From NCBI GenBank assembly GCA_947475415.1, contig CANJLH010000001.1, forward strand, positions 62,001 through 126,000: a stretch of DNA of 64,000 bases. Direction: 5' to 3'. The stretch's first letter is position 1; every line of letters begins with the position of its first letter. Below are positions 1 to 8,616 of this stretch, piece after piece. The notes under the pieces were generated by a model that saw nothing but the letters and a program-made list of their open reading frames with translations, did no database searches and was not told the DNA's origin. Source of the DNA: Caulobacteraceae bacterium. Its GTDB lineage: Bacteria; Pseudomonadota; Alphaproteobacteria; Caulobacterales; Caulobacteraceae. A program made the translations under genes and the position numbers.

Positions 1-425
1 ATGACGCTGACCCCGCAGGTGGTCGACTCATAGAAAATCTGCTCGTCGGGCCGCACCGGGCGGTACCATTCGTAGGTGAAGCCCGAGACGTATTCGCCGC
101 AGCCGGGGAACAGTTGGCGGAATAGCTTCTTCTTTTCCGGGCTCAGCGGCGGGGTCTCATTGACCCCGGTGATGGCCATGTAGGTCGGCGGCGCGATCTG
201 GCCGCGCCAGCGGGTGGTCTTGGCGTATTCCGGGTCGTTGTAGAGCGGATTGTCGTCGCCATAAGAAAAAGCGAAGTGCGAGATGCCGTTCGATGACGGG
301 ACCGGGTCATGCAGCACAATGTGGCTGGGCTGCGGGATCCCGATCTGCGCCTGCGCCCGGGCGATTTCCGTATCGGTGATTTTGCCGAAAGTGCTCTCGG
401 TCTTGGTGTCTTCAGCCGTGCTCAT
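1..425 (-). CDS. MaoC-like (FAS1-type) acyl dehydratase, 3' part off the window
   Basis: The gene reads leftward from an ATG at 425 and leaves the window at position 1, so only about 141 N-terminal residues are visible. The segment containing FAFSYGDDNPLYNDP followed by RGQIAPPTYM is typical of the N-terminal hot-dog domain of FAS1-like or MaoC-like dehydratases. These hydrate or dehydrate acyl-CoA thioesters in the cytoplasm. The rest of the protein, which would carry or pair with a second hot-dog domain, cannot be seen. It is divergent from the SDR gene at 599, and the 173 bp between them must hold both promoters. The family call is from remembered sequence signatures, and the substrate is unknown. 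Confidence 0.72.
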   Translation of the reverse strand, partial: MSTAEDTKTESTFGKITDTEIARAQAQIGIPQPSHIVLHDPVPSSNGISHFAFSYGDDNPLYNDPEYAKTTRWRGQIAPPTYMAITGVNETPPLSPEKKKLFRQLFPGCGEYVSGFTYEWYRPVRPDEQIFYESTTCGVSV

Positions 426-598
426 CGCGGGTCTCCCAGTGCGGTCTCGAGGCCTCAGCATACGCCAGCAGGGCGGGGCTTCCAGGGGCCGATTGATGCG
501 AATAGGCCGATTGATGGTGTGGGTTCGCGGATTGAAGCGCGACCTTGCTTGACCGCCCCGCCGTGACGCGCAGACTGATGCGCCCACAGGAGAGATGC

Positions 599-1396
599 AT
601 GCCAAGCCCCCACGCCGCAATCGCGCCCCCCGGCTACCTCGCCGGCAAGGTGATCATTATTACCGGCGCCAGTCAGGGGATCGGGCTGGTCTCGGCTCAT
701 GGTTTCGCCGCGTTGGGCGCCAAGGTGGCGCTGGGCGCGCGGCGCGGCGAGGTAGTGGAAGCCGTCGCCGCCGAGATAAAGGCGGCCGGCGGTAAGGCGA
801 TTGGGGCGGCGTTGGACGTCACCGAAGAAGCCAGCGTGGCGGCCTTTGTGGACAAGACCGTGAGCCGGTTCGGGCGCCTGGACGGCCTGTTCAATAACGC
901 CGGCCGCGATCCCCAGGAGCATGGCGGCTTGGCCGACATCTCGCTCGACGAGTGGAAGGCGGTGCATGCGGTGAAGATCGATGGGACCTTCCTGTGCTCA
1001 AAATACGCCATCCCCCACATGCTGAAGGCGGGCAAGGGCTCCATCGTCAACAACGGCTCGGTGGTCTCCGAGCGAGCGCCTTCCATGGTTCCTGCGCCCT
1101 CGGCGTCACAGTCGGCGATCACCGGCATGACCCGCTCCATGGCGGCGGCCTATGGACACGCCAATATCCGCACCAACATGCTGGCCACCGGCCTGATTCT
1201 CACCACCGAACGGGTAGAGGGCTACTACAAGGACCAGCATGATCGGATGAAATCCTGGTGCCCGATGCAGCGGCCGGGAACCTCCGAGGACGTGGCCCAG
1301 GCCGCGGCCTGGCTGCTCTCCGACTATTCGAGCTTCATCAACGGGGCGATCATCCCGGTGGACGGCGGCCATCTGGCCGGTGAGTACCGGGCGTAG
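599..1396 (+). CDS. SDR-family protein with catalytic Tyr/Lys replaced
   Basis: This encodes a 265-residue short-chain dehydrogenase/reductase fold. The ATG at 599 is chosen because a purine-rich CAGGAGAG lies just upstream; a longer TTG frame from 545 has no ribosome site. The Rossmann glycine motif TGASQGIG and the NNAG motif are intact, and the C-terminal IIPVDGGH signature is present. Counting 13 residues from the catalytic Ser in NNGS gives Pro, not Tyr, in PSASQSA. The usual Lys four residues later is Gln. The fold should therefore bind a nucleotide, but the standard Tyr-Lys proton relay is missing. It is the first gene of a three-gene plus-strand cluster. It may be a non-catalytic or altered-chemistry SDR. 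Confidence 0.85.
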   Translation: MPSPHAAIAPPGYLAGKVIIITGASQGIGLVSAHGFAALGAKVALGARRGEVVEAVAAEIKAAGGKAIGAALDVTEEASVAAFVDKTVSRFGRLDGLFNNAGRDPQEHGGLADISLDEWKAVHAVKIDGTFLCSKYAIPHMLKAGKGSIVNNGSVVSERAPSMVPAPSASQSAITGMTRSMAAAYGHANIRTNMLATGLILTTERVEGYYKDQHDRMKSWCPMQRPGTSEDVAQAAAWLLSDYSSFINGAIIPVDGGHLAGEYRA

Positions 1397-1407
1397 GAAC
1401 TGTTACC

Positions 1408-2490
1408 ATGACCCAATATGACGCCATCCCGATGAACCGCCTGGATTTCGGCCTCGACTCGGCCACGGAAGGGCGCTCGTTGTGGCCGCCGGCCGGCGAT
1501 AGCGGCTATTCCGAAAACGACGCCATCTGGGTCTATGACGAGGCCCAGGGGATCGGAGTCCACGCTTGGCTGGGCCACTCCGGGGAGCAGTATCCGGAAG
1601 CCTTCGAGCGGATGAGCGTATTTCTGCCGGGCGGCGTCGTCCTGGCCCTCGCCCAGCGGGGGCCGCAGCACACCGAGGCCACCCAGTCGGGGCCGCACAT
1701 GTGGGCCCGCTGCGACGCGCCCTTCGAGCGCTGGACTTACGCCTATGACGGCCCGGTGCTGCCCACCACTGCCGAGGAGTTGTCCCGCGGACCCGTTCCG
1801 GCGGGCCGCGAGCCGGTGCATGTGGTGTTCGAGGCGCATGCGCGGATGGTGGCGCCGGCGTTTCCCCAGGGCGCCTTCTTCAAGAACAAGGCCGACTATC
1901 ACGCCACGTCCGCCAGCCGCTTCTTCGGCGGATACCGCTGCGAGCAGCCGCTAATGGCCGACGCCTCACTGAAGATCGGCGACAAGTGGCATCGCATCTG
2001 CGGGCCGGGCCTGCGCACCCACCGCAAGGGCGCGCGGGTGATGCAGACCAACGCCCAGGTTCAGGTGGCAAAGTACACCGGCCACCGCTGGATGCACGCG
2101 GTGTTCCCCAGCGGTCGGGAAATCTACCATAGCTGGTTCGGTGGCGCGGACGGCGAAGCCATCGACGGGGAGGCCTTCGTGCGCGACGCCGGCGTCACCT
2201 ACCGCGCCCAGGTGCGCAATCCCATGCCGATGGGTCTGGAGGGCGCGGGCGCCAGACACGAATTCAGCTTCGTCTCCGGCCTGGGCGAGACCCACATCCA
2301 GTGCGAAATCATCGCCGACAGCTTCCAGTCGCTGATGGGCCAGGAGTTCTTCGGCGTGCAGTGGGACTCCCCCAACCCCGACTGCCTGGCCATGAGCCAG
2401 GCCTTCGTCCGCTACCACTGGGGCGAGGAGACGGCGGTGAACATGATGGAGCGCTCGGTGGGCCTGGCGGCGCTCAAGCGGCCGCGGTGA
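1408..2490 (+). CDS. Uncharacterised 360-residue protein (DUF7064-like)
   Basis: The gene begins 11 bp after the preceding SDR stop, with TAGGAA overlapping that stop as a probable ribosome site. The protein has no signal peptide or membrane segment. It is rich in aromatic and beta-type stretches such as WMHAVFPSGREIYHSWFGG and HEFSFVSG. This recalls beta-barrel proteins of the DUF7064/AttH-like kind that sit beside SDRs and acyl-CoA genes in sphingomonads and Caulobacteraceae. No catalytic motif is recognised. Its position between two SDR genes suggests a role in the same lipid-like or steroid-like pathway. That is inference only. Confidence 0.7.
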   Translation: MTQYDAIPMNRLDFGLDSATEGRSLWPPAGDSGYSENDAIWVYDEAQGIGVHAWLGHSGEQYPEAFERMSVFLPGGVVLALAQRGPQHTEATQSGPHMWARCDAPFERWTYAYDGPVLPTTAEELSRGPVPAGREPVHVVFEAHARMVAPAFPQGAFFKNKADYHATSASRFFGGYRCEQPLMADASLKIGDKWHRICGPGLRTHRKGARVMQTNAQVQVAKYTGHRWMHAVFPSGREIYHSWFGGADGEAIDGEAFVRDAGVTYRAQVRNPMPMGLEGAGARHEFSFVSGLGETHIQCEIIADSFQSLMGQEFFGVQWDSPNPDCLAMSQAFVRYHWGEETAVNMMERSVGLAALKRPR

Positions 2491-2561
2491 TGGCGGCCTT
2501 GCGCAATAGGCGATCGGGCCTCAGTTTGCCCCATTGATCGCTGATCGTGAGAGACACCCCC

Positions 2562-3341
2562 ATGAGCGAACACCTCACCCTAAGCCGATCGGTCAAGGGC
2601 CTAACCGTCCTGGTCACCGGCGCCGCCAGCGGCATGGGCCGCGCCACAGCGCGGGTTTTCGCCGACGAGGGGGCCAATGTGGCGGTCACCGACTTCAACG
2701 GCGAAGGCGCCCAGGCGGTGGCCCAGGACATAACGGCGGCGGGCGGATCTGCGCGGGCCTGGTCGCTGGACGTGTCGGACCCTGCGGCGATCCGGCGGGT
2801 GGTGGACGACTCGGCGGCGCACTTCGGCGGCCTGGACTGCCTGGTCAACAACGCCGGGGTCTCGGCCTTCAATGCCATCGACGACGATGGCTATGAGGCG
2901 GTCTGGGATCGGGCGGTCACTATCCTGCTCACCGCCCACCAGCGGATGATCCGCGCCTCCCTGCCCCATTTGCGCAAGTCGGCCAGCCCGCGCATCGTCA
3001 ACATCGCCTCCACCGAGGCCCTGGGCGCCACCGCCCGCAACAGTCCCTACGCGGCGGCCAAGGCCGGGGTTACGGGCCTCACCCGTGCGCTCGCCGTGGA
3101 GCTGGGGCCCGAGGGGATCACGGTCAACGCCATCTGCCCGGGGCCGATCCTCACCGCCATGACCGGCCGCTATCCGCAGAACGAGCGGGAGATCTACGCC
3201 AAGCGGCGCACGGCGCTGCGTCGCTACGGGGCGCCGGAGGAAGTGGCGCATATGACCTTGTCCCTTTGCCTGCCGGCCGCGTCCTTTCTCACCGGGGCGG
3301 TGATCCCGGTGGACGGCGGTCTGATGGCGCGCAACGCCTGA
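2562..3341 (+). CDS. SDR family oxidoreductase (FabG-like)
   Basis: This is a 259-residue classical SDR. The ATG at 2562 follows GAGAGA; an in-frame GTG at 2547 would remove the spacer. TGAASGMG binds the nucleotide, NNAG is intact, and the catalytic triad is complete in NIAS...SPYAAAK. PGPILTAM and IPVDGG complete the C-terminal half. The Asp after the second beta-strand (VTDF) favours NAD(H) over NADP(H). It ends the 599-3341 cluster and converges on the protease gene with six bases between stops. Because the first SDR of the cluster lacks its Tyr/Lys pair, this one probably supplies the redox activity. The substrate is not known. Confidence 0.9.
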   Translation: MSEHLTLSRSVKGLTVLVTGAASGMGRATARVFADEGANVAVTDFNGEGAQAVAQDITAAGGSARAWSLDVSDPAAIRRVVDDSAAHFGGLDCLVNNAGVSAFNAIDDDGYEAVWDRAVTILLTAHQRMIRASLPHLRKSASPRIVNIASTEALGATARNSPYAAAKAGVTGLTRALAVELGPEGITVNAICPGPILTAMTGRYPQNEREIYAKRRTALRRYGAPEEVAHMTLSLCLPAASFLTGAVIPVDGGLMARNA

Positions 3342-3347
3342 GGACGG

Positions 3348-4529
3348 CTACTTCGTCTTGGGCGGAAGCTTTTCGTAGCGGTAGGGTTCGTTTTCGCCGG
3401 GCCGGAAATAGCCCTCCAGATCAAGTTCGCCATCCTTGTCGGTGTCGTACATCGCCAGGTCCAACTGGTCGTCCTGGCCCTCGTCGATCATCACCGTGTC
3501 GAACTTGCCGTCGCCGTCTGAGTCCGCCAGATAGGTGATCGCCTCGCGTCGGTCGAAGGGCACGGTCATCAAGGTGTCGCCCTTGCCGTCGCAGTCGGTG
3601 TCCAGCACAAATTCATCACCCTTGGGCTTCTTGGACTTACCGGACGAGAGCTCTTTGGTCTCGCAGACGTTCGAGGGAACACCGGCCCGGTCCGCGGTCA
3701 TCGCCAGTAGGGCGGTGACATCCTCACCGGAGACCGCGAAGTTCAGGCCCTCGCCCTCGCTGGTGAAACTGTTGATGCCAACCACCTCGAGCTTGTCGTC
3801 CAGCAGCGGTCCGCCGGAGTTGCCGGGATTGATCGGAGTCTGGGTCTGGATCACCGTGGCCTTGTGCTCGAGCTTGTCGTCGGCGGCCCAGGCATAGTCA
3901 CGGCGAATCTGGCTGACCACGCCTTTGGTGTAGGTCCAGGCCTCGCCGGTGGGATGGCCGATCGCGTGGACGTCCGCGCCCACCTGCACGGCGGCGGCGC
4001 CTGCGATCTTCAGGGGAATACGACCCGCCGGGACCTCGGCGACCTGAATTACCGCCAGATCCGCCACCCCATCGCGGCGGATCACTTTGGCGACCCGCAG
4101 GTCCTTCTTGTCCAGGGCCGCGCCCTCGGTCGCGGGCTTGAAGATCACGCCGACCTCCTTCTCCTCGCCCACCACATGCAGGTTGGTGACGATGCGTCCG
4201 TCGGGGCTGACCAGCACGCCGGAACCCAGGGCGTCGCCAGCCACAATCAGCACCACCGACGGCGACGCTTCCGTGTAGACCCGGCTTTCGGTCGCGCCGC
4301 GGGTTGTCGCTTTGGCTTCCGGCTGAAGCCGGGAGAGCACCTCGCTATAGCGCGCAGGGTTTCGGTTTCTGCCGCCCGCCGCGCGCAGCGCCCCCGGCCC
4401 CGGTCGGGCGGACGACGTCCCGCTGACCATTGGCAACGACGCGCCGATAGTCCCTTCCGACGATGCGGCTTGCGCGTAAGATGACAACCCGAGCGCGAGG
4501 AGCGCCGTGACGATCCGGAGCCGTGTCAT
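3348..4529 (-). CDS. Exported HtrA-like (S1C) serine protease with C-terminal DxDxDG repeats
   Basis: This is a 393-residue protein. The ATG at 4529 is preceded at good spacing by GGGAGG and opens a clean signal peptide (MTRLRIVTALLALGLSSYAQA). Longer in-frame starts would bury that signal. A trypsin-like fold follows with His118 (TNLHVV), Asp157 (ADLAVI) and Ser238 (GNSGGPL). No PDZ domain is present. The tail carries three calcium-loop repeats at about 310 (DTDCDG), 336 (DSDGDG) and 362 (DTDKDG). It should act in the periplasm or at the surface and may be calcium dependent. Its start codon overlaps that of the divergent CHAT protease gene. The target is unknown; processing of the CHAT partner is one possibility. 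Confidence 0.88.
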   Translation of the reverse strand: MTRLRIVTALLALGLSSYAQAASSEGTIGASLPMVSGTSSARPGPGALRAAGGRNRNPARYSEVLSRLQPEAKATTRGATESRVYTEASPSVVLIVAGDALGSGVLVSPDGRIVTNLHVVGEEKEVGVIFKPATEGAALDKKDLRVAKVIRRDGVADLAVIQVAEVPAGRIPLKIAGAAAVQVGADVHAIGHPTGEAWTYTKGVVSQIRRDYAWAADDKLEHKATVIQTQTPINPGNSGGPLLDDKLEVVGINSFTSEGEGLNFAVSGEDVTALLAMTADRAGVPSNVCETKELSSGKSKKPKGDEFVLDTDCDGKGDTLMTVPFDRREAITYLADSDGDGKFDTVMIDEGQDDQLDLAMYDTDKDGELDLEGYFRPGENEPYRYEKLPPKTK

Positions 4530-7500
4530 GGGCGGGCGCCTCCCGAAACCTTCGCTTTGGCGAAACCTAGCGCCGTTCTGGCTCGCGGCAAGCTTGTTGC
4601 TGTTTCCCACGCATCCGGCGGTCGCGGCCGACCCAGAGATCACCGCGGCCTGGACGCAGTACAACGCCGGCAGGTCCGTCACCGCCAGGCGCGGTCTGGA
4701 GGCGTTCCTGGCTGGCCCCGTGGCCGCCGAGCCCAGGCGTCGGCTGACCGCCCTGGAGACCCTGGCGGAGATCTGCGTGGCGAGCCTGGCGGATCAATGC
4801 CTCGCGACGGCCGCCGGTCAATTTGCCGAAACAGCCGGCATGATCCCGGTTGAAAACCCCGCCCAGCGCCTCGAACTCGCCCGGCGCGCCAGCTATTACA
4901 TCTTCTCGGGCCAGCTTGCCGGCGGAACGCCGGAGCAGGCCGCAGCGATCCTCAACCATCCCATCTGGAAGGCAGAGCACGCCTACGACATCGCGCTCTA
5001 TCTGCGCCGCCAGGTGCTGGCCGCCAACGTCCTGCTGCGGCTGGACAAACCCCTGGAGGCCAACCGGGCCATCGACAAGGTGCTGTCCTTAATCGCCGCG
5101 GTGAAGAACCCGCGCGACGGGCCGTCGACCCTGACCTGGGCCCTGTCGGAGACCATTGAGAACCTGCTGGTGGTCGGCGACACCGAGCGGGCCTATGGCG
5201 TCTACAAGGCCACGGTGGGCGCCATCAGCGCGACCACGCCGCCGTTGAGCGTCGAGGCGGCGCTCTACGAACTGCGGGCCGGCATACTGCTGGGCGATAT
5301 GGGTCAGGCGGAGCCGGCGCGGAAATACCTCGACCGGGCGGTGCGCACGATCGACGCCATAGAACTGGAGCCCGACGCCCGTGAGTTCCTGCTGGCCCGC
5401 GCCCTGACCGAGCTCGCGTCCCTATGCGAAATCCAGGGCGACTCAGCCTGCGCCGAAGCCGCCCTAAAACGCCACCCGTTCGCCGCTCGTTACGCCAAGG
5501 TCGGGCGCGCGCCCCCCAGCTTCGAAGAGGTGCGCTACCTGACCGTCCGGGCGATCTCCGCCGGGGTCAGCCGGACCGAGGACGCGACCGCGGCGGCGGC
5601 GCTGAAATCACCGCTGGGGTTTTCGGCCGACGGCGCCGATTCAGAGACTCTGGCGGCGCTGCGTGATGTGGGCCAGGCCCTGGCCGCGCCACCGGGCGAC
5701 CAGCGCGCGGCGCGCCTGCAGAGCGCCGCGCACCAGATCCGGATTGTCGCGCAGCGTCGCCGCGACGCCCCCTTCGGCGCCTGGTACCGGGCCTCGCTGT
5801 TCGATCGCGGCCTGGTCGCGCTGGCGCTCACCCAGGCCGTCAACGCGCTAGGAGACGACGGCGCCGACGACGTGTTCGCCCTGCTGCAGCTTTCCGCCCG
5901 CAACGGCCGCGGATTTGACGCCGACGCGCTCACCGCGCTGGGGCAGGCCCGCAACGAAACCCAGCGCCGCGCGATTCATCAGGCCCTGCGCTTGCGGGCG
6001 CGCCGGGATGCGGTGGAACGCGCCGCCTTGGGCGCCGTGGCGGCGGATATGGCGAGCGGCAAGGCGAGCGGCGGACCGATGCAGCAGGACTTTGGGGTGC
6101 GCCTCAGATTTCGCGACTTCTCGGATCGCATCGCCGCGGCGAGCTCAGACCTCGCCAGGGACGGCGTCGCCATCTCCGGGACCAATCTGGTGAACCTCAA
6201 GCAGCTTCAGGCCGTGCTCAGGCCCGATGAGGCGGCCCTGACCGTCGCCTCCGCCCCTGGCGGCCTCGTCTACATGTGCGTGCGCCAAGACTCCGCGTTT
6301 CGGCGCGCCGCCGGCACCGACATCCGGAACCTGCGAGCAGACCTGAAGCTGATGACGGCGGCGCTCACCGCCGGCAATGCACCGGACGACGCCCTCGACG
6401 CACAGTTCCCAGCCGCGGCGGCGGTGCGGCTCTATGACCTGCTGATCCGCCCCTTCGCCCCCTGTCTGAGACCCGGCGACCACATTATCTGGCTACCCGA
6501 CCTGGGACTGACCGGCTTTCCCATCCAAGCCCTGCTGGAACGCTTGCCGCCCAAGGCCGCGGTGGGCTGGGACCTGTCGCAGGCGGCCTGGCTGGCCCGG
6601 GACCATGCGGTGACCTATGTCGCCGCAGCCGCCGCCATCGTGGCGCAGCGCACCAGCCCGCGACCGCCGCAGGCCGCCTTCGACTTCCTGGGCGCCGGCG
6701 ACCCCCTGCTGAGCGGAGTCACCGCCTCCGGCGAGGACCGCCAGAAGATCGCCAGCCGCGGCGTTCGCACTGGCTCAGGGTTCGCTGCGCTCGCGCCTTT
6801 GCCGGAAACCCGCGACGAACTGCTTCGCTCAGCGGCGCGCTTCACCGCGCCCATGGTGCTCACCGGGGCGGCGGCCACCGAGGCGCAGGTGCGGCGACAA
6901 GTCACCGGATCATACCGCTACATCTCCTTCGCCACCCACGGCCTGCTGCGCGACGATCTGCAGGGACTGGCGGAACCGGCGCTTGTGTTCACGCCCACCG
7001 CGTCATCGGACTCCATGGACGACGGCCTCATGACCGCCTCGGAGATCGCCGACCTCAACCTGTCGGCACGCTTCGTGGCTCTGTCGGCCTGCAACACCGC
7101 CAACTTCGACCTAAGCCAGATGGCGCAGGACCTGCCGGCGCTGGCCTCAGCCTTTGCGGTCGCCGGCGTACCGGCGACGCTGGGGACCCTGTGGCCGGTG
7201 GATTCCGAAACCGGCAAACAGGTGGTGGCCGCCACCTTCGAAGCCCTGCGCGCCGGCCGCGCCCCCGCCCAGGCGCTGGCCGACGCCCAGCGCGCCTTCC
7301 TGGCCCACCCCCCGTCCCGCGCGCGTCTGCACCCACGCTTCTGGGCGCCCTTCGCGGTGATGGGCGATGGGGGCGACGGCGCGGCGGGTCCAGTCGGCGA
7401 AGGCGCCGCCGTGACCCTTGGATCCGTTGAATCGATTGAGGGCGACGGCGAGGTCCGGGTCGCCAGACTGCCCTTCGGAAGACGCCTCACCCGGTATGTC

Positions 7501-8598
7501 GGCATCCGACCGCGCGGAGGCCGCCCCCCCACCTTGACCGACCTGAGCGGACTCTCCGGCCTCACCTGGCGCAGAACTGACCGGACCAATGACTATGGTG
7601 ATTTTCACGCCGAGCTTGGGGATCGCATTGTTGTCGGAGGAACCCTGGAATTGGGGCCTGAGCGACTTCGGCCGACGCTGGAGGTTCTCGATTCCAAAAC
7701 CGGTGCGCATGGCCACATCTGGCGGGGCGAAGGAATTTCCGAACCGGCGGCTGTGCTCAGTGGCGGCGCCAGAATTGACGACAGCCGGGCGGTGTTCGTG
7801 GTTGAGACCCTCGTCCTTCCCAGTGAGTTGGAGACCGGCCGCCCGAAGCTCTATGTTTTCGAGACTGACGCAAACCTCAAGCCGCGCTTGCTATTCAAGA
7901 TCGAGGCGCCCAACCACGCATTCATCAATGCGGTCACCGTCACTCCAACCTCGGCAGGAATTCTCTACACATACTCCATGTCCGACATGATCCCCGCGCC
8001 GGCCACGCCGACCCTCGTTGACGAGTTCGATTCGTCGACCTGCGTTCCGGAATCGCTCACGCGTATTGAACTGCGCGAGGCGCGTGACGGAGCGCTGAAG
8101 TCGGCCAAGGAGATACAGGGTTTCTCATTAGGGGCGTCTGCGAAGCGGGGCGACAAAGTTTATCTGGGCGGGTCCTTTCGAGGCAGTTGTGTTCAAGAGG
8201 CGCACGCGGTTGTTCTCAGCATCGACACGGAGCTCGCCGCGCACGGAATCTTCCAGGATATATCCCTCGGCGCATCGGACGTGCGCACCCTCGCGCCGAT
8301 GCCGGACGGCCGCATCTTTGTCGCCGCAGCGAAGGACAGCACCGTCGATGTGGCTGCGGCGCGAACCGTGGATTCCATGAGCCCGCAAGACGTCGCGCAT
8401 CTCCTCTACACCGGCATGGTCTTCACCATCGACGCGGAGGGCGAAGCCTCTCCGCCCACCTACCTCAACGCCGGAACAACCATACTTGTCACCTCATCCG
8501 ACGCCAGCGACCCCGGCGACATTCTGCTGGGCGGCGCCATCGGCTCGGTTCCCGCCATCTTCCACCTTTCCGCGCACGGTGATCGTGCTAGGCCTTAG
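4528..8598 (+). CDS. Exported TPR-CHAT caspase-like protease with C-terminal beta-rich region
   Basis: This encodes about 1356 residues from ATG 4528 (GGAG seven bases upstream); GTG 4507, also with AGGAG, is an alternative. A signal peptide (about 10-35, ending AVAA) precedes an Ala-rich helical region, residues 40-550, of tetratricopeptide character. The CHAT domain spans about 620-945. The His of FATHG (residue 804) and the Cys of LSACNT (855) are the catalytic dyad, and HPRFWAPFAV closes the domain. Residues about 960-1356 are beta-rich and may form a propeller. DNA after about 7,590 is visibly more AT-rich than the first part. CHAT proteases are usually cytoplasmic, so the signal peptide is notable. 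It is head to head with an exported trypsin-like protease. Confidence 0.87.
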   Translation: MGGRLPKPSLWRNLAPFWLAASLLLFPTHPAVAADPEITAAWTQYNAGRSVTARRGLEAFLAGPVAAEPRRRLTALETLAEICVASLADQCLATAAGQFAETAGMIPVENPAQRLELARRASYYIFSGQLAGGTPEQAAAILNHPIWKAEHAYDIALYLRRQVLAANVLLRLDKPLEANRAIDKVLSLIAAVKNPRDGPSTLTWALSETIENLLVVGDTERAYGVYKATVGAISATTPPLSVEAALYELRAGILLGDMGQAEPARKYLDRAVRTIDAIELEPDAREFLLARALTELASLCEIQGDSACAEAALKRHPFAARYAKVGRAPPSFEEVRYLTVRAISAGVSRTEDATAAAALKSPLGFSADGADSETLAALRDVGQALAAPPGDQRAARLQSAAHQIRIVAQRRRDAPFGAWYRASLFDRGLVALALTQAVNALGDDGADDVFALLQLSARNGRGFDADALTALGQARNETQRRAIHQALRLRARRDAVERAALGAVAADMASGKASGGPMQQDFGVRLRFRDFSDRIAAASSDLARDGVAISGTNLVNLKQLQAVLRPDEAALTVASAPGGLVYMCVRQDSAFRRAAGTDIRNLRADLKLMTAALTAGNAPDDALDAQFPAAAAVRLYDLLIRPFAPCLRPGDHIIWLPDLGLTGFPIQALLERLPPKAAVGWDLSQAAWLARDHAVTYVAAAAAIVAQRTSPRPPQAAFDFLGAGDPLLSGVTASGEDRQKIASRGVRTGSGFAALAPLPETRDELLRSAARFTAPMVLTGAAATEAQVRRQVTGSYRYISFATHGLLRDDLQGLAEPALVFTPTASSDSMDDGLMTASEIADLNLSARFVALSACNTANFDLSQMAQDLPALASAFAVAGVPATLGTLWPVDSETGKQVVAATFEALRAGRAPAQALADAQRAFLAHPPSRARLHPRFWAPFAVMGDGGDGAAGPVGEGAAVTLGSVESIEGDGEVRVARLPFGRRLTRYVGIRPRGGRPPTLTDLSGLSGLTWRRTDRTNDYGDFHAELGDRIVVGGTLELGPERLRPTLEVLDSKTGAHGHIWRGEGISEPAAVLSGGARIDDSRAVFVVETLVLPSELETGRPKLYVFETDANLKPRLLFKIEAPNHAFINAVTVTPTSAGILYTYSMSDMIPAPATPTLVDEFDSSTCVPESLTRIELREARDGALKSAKEIQGFSLGASAKRGDKVYLGGSFRGSCVQEAHAVVLSIDTELAAHGIFQDISLGASDVRTLAPMPDGRIFVAAAKDSTVDVAAARTVDSMSPQDVAHLLYTGMVFTIDAEGEASPPTYLNAGTTILVTSSDASDPGDILLGGAIGSVPAIFHLSAHGDRARP

Positions 8599-8616
8599 CA
8601 AACCGAGGGAGGCCCC

